A stretch of 64,000 nt of DNA from Anaeramoeba ignava (taxonomy: Eukaryota > Metamonada > Anaeramoebidae): NCBI GenBank assembly GCA_028826165.1, contig JAPDFW010000105.1, forward strand, positions 151,468 to 215,467, read 5' to 3'. This document shows, one piece after another, positions 11,395 through 23,300 of this stretch. Below the pieces are notes generated by a model, which had not been told where the DNA came from, made no database searches, and was given only the letters and a program-made list of their open reading frames with translations. Position 1 is the first letter of the stretch. Each line of letters starts with the position of its first letter. The position numbers and the translations under genes are program-made.

Positions 11395-14213
11395 TCAGTT
11401 TTCTTCAATAAAAAGAACAATTTTTCCTGAAAAATTCAATTCTTTTAAAGTTTTTTCAAAATTTTCTTTATCATCTAAAGTAAATTTAATTTTTGGATAA
11501 GTCATTAATAAAGATAACTTATCATATTTCAATTCAATTAATTGAGCAAAAAGAAAAACATGTTCAAGAGTTGAATTGATTGAAAATTTTCTTGTTTCTC
11601 GAGATCCATCAATTTTTCTGAATAAAATTTCAACAATTTCTTCATTTGAATCTTCTTTTGGTTCAGAAGGTAATTTTTTTAATAAATTTTCTTCTTTTTC
11701 TCTTAATTTTTCTTTTTCTTCTTCTTCTTTTCTTTTTTTTTCTTCTTCTTCTTTTATTTTTATTATTTCTTCTTGTAATTCTCTTTGATCTCTTTCTCGA
11801 TCTATTTTTAATGATTCATTATATTCTTGATCTTGACTTTCTCTGATTAATGCACTTGAATTTTTTCTGAGTAATCCTGAATGAATTGTTGAAAAAACTT
11901 CTTGAAGATTCATTAATCTTGAAAATAATTCTGATTTATCAACAGGGCCTTTATTAAATATTAAATATTAATTAAATATTAAATAATAAATATTAAATAT
12001 TAAATATTAAATATTAAATAATAAATATTAAATAATAAATATTAAATAATAAATATTAAATATTATCCAAAAATATTAAATATAAAATATTATCCAAAAA
12101 TATTAAATATTAAATATAAAATAATAAATATTAAATAAATATAAAATATTAAATATAAAATATTAAATATTAAATATTATCCAAAAATATTAAATATTAA
12201 ATATTATCCAAAAATATTAAATAATAAATATTAAATAATAAATATTAAATAATATCCAAAAATAATAAATATTAAATATTAAATATTATCCAAAAATAAT
12301 AAATATTAAATATTAAATAATAAATATTAAATATAAAATATTAAATATTAAATAATAAATATAAAATATTAAATATAAAATATTAAATATAAAATATTAA
12401 TTAAATAATAAATATTAAATATAAAATATTAAATAAATATTAAATATTAAATATTAAATATTAAATATTAAATATAAAATATAAAATATTATCCAAAAAT
12501 ATTAAATGAAAAATACCTTGAATAACATCCAAAATATTTAATTCATGCACATTATCAACAACTGCTAAAAAAGGAAAACTTTCTAAATTAATTGAATTTT
12601 TAAATTCATGCATAATTTGTGGATCAATATTATCAAAATCACCAACCCAAAATAAAAAATTTGTATTAATAAAGGTTGACACAGAAAAATCACCAAGAAT
12701 TTGTTGACAAAAATTAAGAACATTTTGGATATCAGTTTGAGAATGAAGATAAACAATAACAGGAATTCTTGAAGATTTTGATTTTTCCAAAGTTTTTTTC
12801 ATATTTCCAGTTTGCATTGCAGGATGAACTGGAGCATAAACCTCTTCAAAAAGCTTGAAATTTTCATTATTTTCTGTAATATTTGGAATTCCATTTTGAA
12901 GAAAATTATTGAAATTCATTTTTTCATTGATTTCATTTTCTGTTTTTGTATATCCTGTTGAAAGATCTATTTCATATAATTCTTGATTTGCTTTTTCTAT
13001 TTCTTCTTGTTTTCTTCTTTCTTCTTCTTGTTTTTTTCTTTCTTCTTCTTTTTCTTCTGTTATTTTTTTTTCTATTTCGATTATTTTGGAAATTTCTTCT
13101 TCTTTTGATCCAATCAGTTGAATTTTATTGATTGTATTTGATTTAAGATTCATTTTAGAAAGAGGCATCTTTTCATTTATAAATTTTGAAAGAAATTTAA
13201 TTATAAATTTAATTATAAATATAATTATAAATTTAATTTTAAATTTAATTTTAAATTTTGAAATGAATATAATTATAAATATAATTATAAATTTAATTAC
13301 AAATTTAATTTTAATTATAAATTTAATTATAATTTTAATTATAAATTTTGAAATGAATTTAATTATAAATTTAATTCTAAATTTAATTATAAATATAATT
13401 ATAAATATAATTATAAATATAATTATAAATTTTTAAATAAATTTAATTATAAATTTAATTATAAATATAATTATAAATTTCATTATAAATTTTATTATAA
13501 ATTTAATTATAAATTTAATTATAAATATAATTATAAATTTAATTATAAATTTAATGATAAATTTAATTATAAATTTAATTATAAATATAATTATAAATTT
13601 AATGATAAATTTAATTATAAATTTAATTATAAATTTAATTATGAATATAATTATAAATTTAATTATAATTTTAATTATGAATATAATTATAAATTTAATT
13701 ACAAATTTAATTATAAATTTAATTATATTTTAATTATAAATTTTGAAATGAATTTAATTATAAATTCAATTCTAAATTTAATTATAAACTATAATTATAA
13801 ATATAATTATAAAAATTTTGAAATGAATTTAATTATAAATATAATGATAAATTTTGATATAAATTTAATTATAAATTTAATTATAAATATAATTATAAAT
13901 TTTATTATAAATTTAATTATAAATTTAATTATGAATTTTATTATAAATTTAATTATAAATATAATGATAAATATAATTATAAATTTAATTATAAATTTAA
14001 TTATAAATTTAATTGTAAATTTCTAAATGGATTTGTAAATGGTTTTTTTACATTTTCATCTTTAAATTTTATTCCAATTATTTTTTGTCTTTCTGGTTTA
14101 ATTCCAGTTAATTCAAAAAGTTTTAATTTTAAATCTTTTAAAAATTTTGTTGATTCAATATCAAATTTTATTTGTTGTTTTTGAAATTTAACATTAAATT
14201 GAAATAAACTCAT
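11395..14213 (-). CDS. UBL-UAS-UBX domain protein (p97/Cdc48 adaptor type)
   Basis: Three exons encode 455 aa: 14213-14052, 13168-12517 and 11948-11395. Introns 13169-14051 (GTAAAA...AAG) and 11949-12516 (GTATTT...AAG) have consistent phases. Residues ~1-80 form a ubiquitin-like domain completed only by splicing (LTGIKPERQKIIGIKFKDEN joined to MPLSKMNLKSNTINKIQLIG). A charged coiled coil lies at ~79-120 (EEERKKQEEERRKQEE). A thioredoxin-like UAS domain spans ~158-285 (SRIPVIVYLHS, FINTNFLFWVGDFDN, ESFPFLAVVD). A second coiled coil follows, and a C-terminal UBX domain covers ~375-455 (VEILFRKIDGSRETRKFSIN, LLMTYPKIKFTLDD). UBX domains bind p97/Cdc48, and UAS-UBX proteins such as FAF1 and UBXD8 work in protein or lipid-droplet quality control. 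No UBA or membrane hairpin is visible. The stop is TGA. Confidence 0.88.
11949..12516 (-). repeat. Intron of AAATATTAAATAATAAAT repeats
   Basis: This 568-nt second intron of the UBX gene is built of AAATATT/AAATAAT units with scattered ATCCAAAAATATT variants. It lies between the UAS domain and the second coiled coil. Confidence 0.88.
13169..14051 (-). repeat. Intron of AATTTAATTATAAAT repeats
   Basis: This 883-nt first intron of the UBX gene splits the ubiquitin-like domain. It is made of ATAAATTTAATT units, with several AATTTTGAAATGAAT interruptions. The same motif fills the Rpt4 intron near 61000. Confidence 0.88.
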
Positions 14214-14408
14214 TTTTTTAATTAAAAAAAAAAAGGAAAAAAAAATGAAAAAAATGAAAAAAATGAAAAAAATGAAAAAAAATTTTGGTTTTGTTTTTTT
14301 TGAATTGATTAGATTTTTTTCTAAATAAATTGAAAATAGTTTGTGTTTGTTTGTTCTTTTTTGTTTTAAAATTTTGAGATCAATTTGTATTTGAAATTTT
14401 GTTTTATT
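14214..14408. other. Spacer between UBX gene start and topoisomerase II end
   Basis: AAAAAATGAAAAAAATG units lie next to the UBX start, which is the leader motif as seen from the plus strand. The rest is T-rich and contains no gene. Confidence 0.5.
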
Positions 14409-17400
14409 TTAATTAGATTTTTTTTTCTTTCTATTTTTTGATTTAGATTTTGATTTAGATTTAGATTTTGATTTAGATTTAGATTTAGATTTTGATTCAT
14501 TATCAGATTTAGATTTAGATTTAGATTTAGATTTAGATTTAGATTCAGATTTAGATTTAGATTCATTATCAGATTTAGATTTTGATTTTGATTCAGATTT
14601 TGATTTAGATTTAGATTTTGATTCAGATTTTGATTTAGATTTAGATTTTGATTTAGATTTAGATTTAGATTTTGATTCAGATTTTGATTTTGATTCATTA
14701 TCAGATTTAGATTTTGATTTAGATTTAGATTCAGATTTAGATTCAGATTTAGATTTAGATTTTGATTCATTATCAGATTTAGATTTTGATTCAGATTTAG
14801 ATTCAGATTTAGATTTAGATTCAGAATTAGATTTAGATTTTGATTCATTATCAGATTTAGATTTAGATTCAGATTTTGATTTAGATTTAGATTCAGATTT
14901 TGATTTAGATTCAGATTTTGATTTAGATTTTGATTCATTATCAGATTCAGATTTAGATTTAGATTTAGATTTAGATTCATTATCAGATTTATATTTTGAT
15001 TTAGATTTTGATTCAGATTTTGATTTTGATTTTGATTTTGATTCAGATTTTGATTTTGATTTAGATTTTGATTTAGATTTTGATTTTGATAATTTCTTTT
15101 TATTGTTCTTCTTTTTATTGTTTTTCTTTTTATTGTTCTTCTTTTTTTTGTTCTTCTTTTTATTCTTTTTCTTTTTGTTCTTTTTCTTATTACTTTTCTT
15201 TTTATGTTCTTCTTTTTGTTCTTTTTCTTGTTCTTTTTCTTTTTCTTCTTCAGAATGTGAAGCAATGTTTCTTTCTGAATTTGAATGAGAAATTTCAATC
15301 GGATCTTTTTTCCTTTTTGATCTTTTCTTTTTCGATCTTTGATTTTGATTTTGATTTTGATTTTCTTTTTCAATTTGAATTTCTTGTTCTTTTTCAATTT
15401 GAATTTCTTTTCCTTTTTCAATTTGAATTTCTTTTCCTTTTTCAATTAAGTTTAAATTTTTTGGATCAGGTTTTGGTTCTTCTGTTTTTTGTTCATTTAA
15501 TAAGGATCTTCTTGCTCTTGGTGTTTTTTTATTTGATCTTGAATTAGCCACAGTTCTTCTTCTTCTATTTTTCTTTAAAGTATAATCATTTGCAGCTGAA
15601 TAAGAATATTTCTTTTTATCTTTCATTTCTTGAGCTTCAACAACATCTAATTTCTCTAAAAATTCTTTTAAATCAGCTTTCCAAAAAGTTTCAATTGAAG
15701 TTTCTTCTAAAAGTTTAATTGATTTTTCTGTTTCTTCTCTTTCTTTAATTAATTCTTGATATTTTTCATAAGTAAGATTCCAAAGAGACATTGATAAAAG
15801 ATAATCAAAACCATGAGAGTTAATTTGATTTTTTTGATTTTGATTTTGATTTGGTTTTGATTTTTTTGATTTTTTTGATTTTCTTTTTTTTGATTTTTTT
15901 GATTTTCTTGGTTTTGGTTTTGATTTTGATTTTTTCTCTTCATTTTCTTCATTTTCATCATTTTCATCATTTAAATTTTTTTTACTCAAATTCTTAAAAA
16001 TTGGATCGAAATTTAATTTTGTTAATTGAGAAATAACTTTATCTTTTTTAACATTTCGAATCTTAATTTGATCTTCAATTACCATTTCAATAAATCTTGC
16101 TTTATTTGATAATTTTTTGGCTTCTTCTCTTAAATTATTAAGAAGAAATTCTTTTCTTTTATAATAAAATTCTTTTCTAATAACAAAAAATTCTTTAAGA
16201 ATTTCTTCTGGTGAATTAAATTTCTTAATTTTTCCATCAGAATCAAATAAATGCATATTATCTAAAGAAATTGTTGAATTTAAACGGAATACTTTTTCTA
16301 TTCCCAGTTTTTCTACTTTTTCCATGTTTGAAGTTGTTAAAGTAACAAGAAAACAAACTGTTGAATCAGTGTGATATTCAGTAAAATCTTCAATTAAATG
16401 ATTTTTTTGACCAGGAAGTAAAGTTTCTAAAAATTCTTTATAATTTTGAGTCCAAGAAAGTTTACAATGAAGAGGAAGTTCTGAGATTTCAAGAGTTTGT
16501 TCATCAATTTTCTTATAAATTCCATGACAAACAAATTTTCGAATTCTTCTTTTTTGATTTTGATTTTGATTTTGATTTTGATTTTGATTTTGATTTTGAT
16601 TTTGATTTTGATTTTCATTTTCATTTTCATTTTCATTTTGATTTTTATTTTGATTTTCATTTTGATTTTGATTTTGATTTTGATTTTCATTTTGATTTTG
16701 ATTTCCATTTTGATTTTCATTTTGATTTTGATTTTCATTTTCTTTTTCTTTTTGATTTTCATTTTGATTTTCATTTTGATTTTCATTTTCATTTTGATTT
16801 TGATTTTGATTTTGATTTTGATTTGTATTTTTTTGTGTTCTTCTTCTTTTTAATGGATCATGATATTGAAATGGCTCAATAGATCCTTTAAATCCTTTAA
16901 ACCAAGGTATCATTTCAAAAGGTTCTTCATTATTTATCATTCTTTCCAAATTCATTACCAAATCACGAGGATTATAATTTGGAACATAAGTTGAAAAACC
17001 AGTTCCAATTCCTTCACTTCCATTCACAAGAACAAGAGGAAGAATTGGACAGAAAAAACGAGGTTCAATCACTTGGTTATCTTCAATAAGATTATCAAGA
17101 ACAGGATCATCTTTTTGATTGAAAAGAACACGAGTAATTGGAGATAAAGTAGTGAAAATATAACGAGAACTTGCAGCATCTTTTCCACCTTGTAATCTTG
17201 TTCCAAATTGTCCGTTGGGAAGAAGAAGATTCACATTATTTGATCCAACAAAATTCTGTGCCATTCCAATTATTGTTGTAGCAAGACTCTGTTCGCCATG
17301 ATGATAAGCTGAATTTTCTGCAACATAACCTGATAATTGAGCAACTTTGACTTCTGAACGAAGTTTCCTTTTAAAGCAAGCAAAAAGTATCTTGCGTTGC

Positions 17401-19624
17401 CCTGGTTTCAATCCATCAACAAGCGATGGAATGGATCTTTTATTATCGGCATCTGAAAAAAGAATCAATTCCTTATTGATGAAATCGGAATAAGTCAAAG
17501 ATGACTGTGTATGATCTATATAAAGATTTTCAGGAACTTGAACTAACCAATCTTTTCGGTCTTTTATTTTCTTCTTGGAAAAGGCGAGTTCTATTGAAGA
17601 ATCATCTTGCGGACCTGAATAAACGAAATTGAGACGATGCCTTTGAAGATGAGAAAAGTATTCTTTGGCTTCTCTTGATGTACTTGTACCGAGCCCTTTG
17701 TAGTACTTTGTTTTCCATTTCTTATGGCTTTCGCGACTGGACAACCATTGATTAAATTCTGGAACAGTGAAGAAGGACTTTGTCTTCTTGCCCTTACTAA
17801 CCTTGACTATCGGAGTAACAAACTCTTGAACGAATCCTGGAAGCTTGATCAAAGATGGCCAGAAGCGGTGAATAAGATTAATCACAAGACCTTTGATATG
17901 AGAACCATCAAAATCTTGATCCGCCATAATCATTAAATGCCCATATCGAAGTCCGTTTGTGTTGTTATACTCTTTATCATGCTTCAACCCAAGAACTTTG
18001 ATAATTCCGTTTACTTCAGCATTTTCAAGAATTTGTTTGCTACTTGCATCTCTCACATTCAGAAGCTTCCCCCGTAATGGAAGCACTCCAAACTCATTCC
18101 TTCCCACAACACCAAGACCTGATACTGCAAGAGCCTTTGCAGAATCTCCCTCAGTAAGTATCAACGTGCAATGCTTTGATCGACGAGTTCCTGCATCATT
18201 CGCATCATCAAGTTTTGGAACACCTGTTATTCTTTTCTGCATTTTGCCTGCTGTGGATTTTTTCAATAAATTTTTCTCTCGGTTTTTCTCCCAACTTAGA
18301 ATTGTGTCTGAAATGCCAGATTTCGCTATTCGATTGAGGAATCTTGTTGAGAGTTTGGGTGTCGATCCAAAATTTTTGGGAGAAGAAGTTAATGTTTCTT
18401 TTGTTTGTGAATCAAAAGAAGGGTTTTCAATCAGACAATTAATAAAGATCTGGAGATGATGCTTGATTTGGAAGGGTTTGACACGGGCTTCTTTGTTTTT
18501 CTTGGAGACATTTTCAAGAATTGCTTGTGTGATCTGATCAGAAATTTCTCTAACATGAGATCCACCTTTGATTGTCCAGATCGAGTTTACAAAACTAAAT
18601 TGATGGAACTGTCCATCGCTATATGTTGCAAGTATTTCCCAACGATCAGATACACGCTCATAAACACGGGGTGCGTTCATATAGCGCTGATCGGATAAAA
18701 ATAGTTCACAATATTGTTTGAATGTTTTTATCGGAATAACAACTTCATTTAGAGTTACTTTCACTTTTGGATTGCAACCTGCAACATCATATACCCTTTT
18801 CTTCATTAGCGCAATTGTGTCTTTGTCAAGATTTTGCATGTGAAATTTCTCAAGATCAGGTTTAAATGTGATCTTAGTAAAATCTGCTCTTTTTGTTTTT
18901 TTTATTATTGGCTCTGATTTCTCACTCATATTTTTGGAATATTTTTGGTAAAAACTAAATCCAGTATTTCTATCCGAAGTTTCGACAATAAACTCATTGG
19001 AAAAAATATTGCAAAGCTTGGCTCCATAGCCGTTTCTCCCTCCAGTTACTTTTTTTTCAGAATCATCATAATGACTACTTGTGAGTAAGTGTCCAAAAAT
19101 TAATTCAGGAACATAAATTCCTTCTTTTTTGTGAATCTCAACGGGAATCCCCTTTCCGTTATTATAGATTGATATTGTGTTGTTTTCTGCATCGATTGTT
19201 ACCTTAATATTGTTCATTTTTGGATCTCTTTGTTTATTATCTGCTGCATTAACTAAAATTTCATCAAATATTTTATAAAGTCCAGGAACGTAAGTTATTT
19301 CTCTATAATTCATTCCCTTTTCTTCATCAAATACCCATAGTTGATCTTTAACTGCTTCTACTGATCCTATATAAGTGTCTGGACGAAGAAGAATGTGTTC
19401 TAATTGTGTCTTTTTTTATTTTTCAAATTTAAAATTCAAATCCAAATCAAATTTTTATTTTATTTTTTTTTTTTTACTTTTTTTTGATAAATTTCTTCAA
19501 CAGTTTTTGTTTCTTCTTCTTTATTATCTTCTTTTTTATCTTTCTTATTTTTATCTTTATTATCTTTCTTTTCTTCTTTCTTTTCTTTCTTATTTTTATT
19601 ATCTTTCTTAGATTTTCTTGGCAT
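14409..19624 (-). CDS. TOP2: DNA topoisomerase II (type IIA, ATP-dependent)
   Basis: Two exons: 19624-19478 (49 codons, basic/acidic leader ending TVEEIYQKK) and 19409-14409. Intron 19410-19477 is GTAAAA...AAG, and splicing restores [20 protein letters not shown], the normal eukaryotic start of the ATPase. The product is 1715 aa. Visible motifs: ATPase [16 protein letters not shown] and [38 protein letters not shown] and [25 protein letters not shown]; winged-helix catalytic Tyr in [12 protein letters not shown] at about residue 798; and [15 protein letters not shown]. It passes one duplex through another in nuclear DNA. Oddities are a ~95-residue Asn/Gln/Glu insert (about residues 907-1000) before the [20 protein letters not shown] segment, and a ~220-residue Ser-Lys/Glu repeat tail (about 1490-1708) after basic segments. 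The tail probably replaces the usual regulatory C-terminal domain. A 1634-residue reading from the internal Met at 19313 would lack the ATPase N-strap. Confidence 0.96.
14420..15090 (-). repeat. Ser-Lys coding repeat (GATTTAGATTT family) in topoisomerase II tail
   Basis: The last ~220 codons are a tandem AAATCTAAATCA-type repeat (sense strand) encoding S-K/S-E with periodic DNE interruptions. At DNA level it resembles the noncoding hexamer repeats elsewhere, but it stays open in the topoisomerase frame. Confidence 0.85.
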
Positions 19625-20394
19625 TTTTTAATTTTAATTTATTAAATTTTAAAAAAAAAATGAAGAGAAAAAAAATGAAAAAAATTTTTTTTCTTTTTTC
19701 TTTTTCCTTTTAAACTGTTTGATTTTTAATTTGGATTTTAATTTTAATTTGGATTTTAATTTTAATTTTGATTTTGATTTAGATTTTAATTTTAATTTTA
19801 ATTTTAATTTTGATTTTAATTTTAATTTTAATTTTAATTTGGATTTTGATTTTGATTTTGATTTTGATTTTAATTTAGATTTAAATTTTAATTTTAATTT
19901 TAAATTTAATTTTAATTTTGATTTTTAATTTTGATTTTGATTTTGATTTGGATTTTAATTTTAATTTTAATTTTGATTTTGATTTTGATTTTGATTTTAA
20001 TTTTAATTTTGATTTTAATTTTAATTTTAATTTTAATTTTAATTTTAATTTTGATTTTGATTTTGATTTTAATTTTTATTTTAATTTTGATTTTAATTTT
20101 GATTTTGATTTTAATTTTAATTTTGATTTTAATTTTGATTTTTAATTTTAATTTTGAATTTGATTTTGATTTTGATTTTGATTTTGATTTTAATTTTGAT
20201 TTTAATTTTGATTTAGATTTAGATTTAGATTTTGATTTTAATTTTAATTTTAATTTTGATTTTAATTTTAATTTTGATTTTGATTTTGATTTTGATTTTG
20301 ATTTTGATTTTAATTTTAATTTGGATTTTAATTTTCATTTTGATTTTAATTTTAATTTTAATTTTGATTTAGATTTATAAATTGATTTTGATTT
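19625..20394. repeat. ATTTTGATTTTAATTTT hexamer block upstream of topoisomerase II
   Basis: AAAATGAAGAGAAAAAAAATG units lie close to the start codon at 19624. From 19715 to about 20380 the sequence is TTTTGA/TTTTAA hexamers with occasional TTTGGA and TTTAGA variants. No gene is supported; open frames here encode only N-F, D-F or I-L repeats. Confidence 0.85.
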
Positions 20395-23300
20395 TTAATT
20401 CATCCCAAACTTTTCTTTACTCATTTCTATCAATAAATCAATTATGGAATTTTGATTTAATTGATAATAATCTTTTGCATCTGAAAATTCTTCAATAATT
20501 TTTTTTGTTAATTCTTTTTCTTTCAATTTATCATAATAAAGAAAATAAACTAATTCTTGAATTGTTTGATATGATTTTCCTGAATAATCGTGAACTTGAT
20601 TTGTTGAATCAACAACATTCAAAAACATTCCTTGATATAATTCACTTCTTAAAAATAAGACTAATTTATGAACTTTAATTTCTTTTTCTTCACAAATTAT
20701 GCTAAAATCTTTCGTTGTTTCTTCTTTGTATAAATTTTTGAAATCTCTTATTAATCCTAATCTTCCTTTTTTTGATTCAATCCAATTTGAATCAATCTCC
20801 ATTTCTTTGAAAAATTGTGAAATTTTGCTTTTATTTAAAAATTCCTTTTCTTTTTGTTGTTCAATTAGATCTTGAGATCTGAATCTTAAATTAATTTGTT
20901 TTTTAAATTCTTCAAATTCAAAAAAACCTGAATAAATGAACTTTAAAATGATTTCAACTTCTTCTTTGCTTTTTTGTAAACAGTTATTAACAAAATTTTG
21001 TAAAATTGTTTCATCATTATCAAATCTTAATAATAAAAATAATTTATGAACTTGGAATTTGTAAAAATCTTTTGTTTCAATTTGGAAATCTGTTAATTGG
21101 TTTGATTTAAATAATTTATTCATATCTTCATTAATTGAATAAATTTGATTTAATTTTGAAATTAATTCTCTGGAAAGATTTTTATTAATTGGATTATCTA
21201 AATAAGAAATAATTGCATCATTCATTAATAATAAATTTATAATGTTCGTTTTTTTATCTTGAATTGAATTTTCTAAAATTGTTTTTTGAGCATGATCTTT
21301 TAAATTGATATTAACTCCTTTTTTTAATAAAAATTGAATAATTTCATTTGAATTGTTTTTATAAGCAATTTCTAAAAGTGATATTTTACTTGAAAATGTT
21401 GAATAATATTCTAAATTCATATTAACATCAAATCCTTTTCGAAACATTAATTTTAAAATTTGAATTGAATTATTTTCACAAACAATAAACAATGGTGTTT
21501 TTAAATTGTTGTTTCTAACATTAAAATCAGCTCCTTTTTCAATTAATAATTCTGCAATTTTATTTGATTTTTTTTTACAAGCAATATGTAAAGGTGTTTT
21601 GGATTTATTATTTTTAATATTAACATCAGCTCCTTTTTCAATCAATAATTTAATAATTTTGATTGAATTTTCATTCTGATTTTGAGAAAAGAAATGTAAT
21701 AATGTTTCTTTTTTTCTATTTTGAACATTAACATCAGCTCCTTTTTCAATCAATAAAGTAACAATTTCAAATGATTTTCTTTGCCAAGCAATTTGTAAAA
21801 GAGATTGATTAAATTTATTCTTGGAATTAACATCAGCTCCTTTTTCAATCAATAATTTAATAAATTCAATTTTGTTTTTATGAATTAAAATTTGTAAAGG
21901 AGTTTCTTGATTTTTTGTTTTTGCATTAATATCAGCACTTTTTTCAATTAATACTTTAATAAATTCACTTGAATTTGAATTTGGATTTTGACAAGCATAA
22001 TGTAAAGGAGTTTCTTGATTTTTTGTTTTTGCATTAATATCAGCACCTTTTTCAATTAATAATTTGAAAATTTGAATGGAGTTTTCATTCTGATTTTGGC
22101 AAATAAAATGTAAAGGTGTTTCTTCATTTCTTGTTTTAATATTAATATCTGCTCCTTTTTCAATTAATAATTTAATAATTTCAACAGAGTTTTCATTTTT
22201 ACTTTGAAAAGCATAATGTAAAGCAGTTTTACTTTCATTTCTGTTTTTAATATTAATATCAGCACCTTTTTCAATTAATAATTTGATAATTTCAATAGAA
22301 TTTGGATTTTGACTTTGACAAATAAAATGTAAAGGTGTTTCTTGAAATATTGTTTTTGCATTAATATCAGCACCTTTTTCAATCAATAATTTGATAATTT
22401 CAATCAAATTTGGATTTTGACTTTGACAAATAAAATGTAAAGGTGTTTCTTTTACTTCATTTCTTGTATTAATATTAGCACCGTTTTCAATTAATAATTT
22501 GATAATTTCAAATGAATTTTCATTTAAATTTTGATCTTGGCAAATAAAATGTAAAGGTGTTTTTTTATCTCTATCTTGAGAATTAATATCAGCACCTTTT
22601 TCAATTAACAATTTAATAAATTCAATCGAGTTTTCATTTCTATTTTGACAAATAAAATGTAAAGGTGTTTTTTGATCTCTATCTTGAGAATTAATATCAG
22701 AACCTTTTTCAATTAATAATTTTATAGTTTCAATTGAATTTTTGTTTTGACTTTTAAAAGCAAAATGTAATGATGTTTCTTGATTTTTGTTTTTGACATT
22801 AACATCAGCTCCTTTTTCAATTAACAAATTTATAATTTCAATCGAATTTTCATTTGGACTTTGACAAATAAAATGTAAAGGAGTATTTTGTTCAATTGTT
22901 TTTGCATTAATGTCAGCTCCGTTTTCAATCAATAAATTGATAATTTCGCTTGAATTTCTGTTTTGACTTTGACAAGAATAATGTAAAGGAGTTTCTTGAT
23001 TTCTGTTTTTGATATCAACATCAGCTCCTTTTTCAATTAACAAATTTATAATTTCAATCGAATTTTCATGTAACCTTTTGCAATAAAAATGTAAAAGTGT
23101 TTCTTCTTTTTCATTTTTGACATTGATATCAATCCCTTTTTCAATTAATAACTTGATAAATTCAATTGCAATTTCGTTTTGACTTTGGCAAATTAAATGT
23201 AAAAGTAATTCCTGATCTTTGTTTTTGTCAATTACATTCGCTCCGCTTTCAATTAATAATTTGATAATTTCAATTTTGTTGTTTTGAATTGAAATTTGTA

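Noticed and set aside
14366-15445. 359-residue minus-strand frame rich in Asn/Leu/Lys within topoisomerase II
   Set aside because: It is the alternative frame of the Ser-Lys tail repeat; the topoisomerase frame is continuous with a conserved enzyme.
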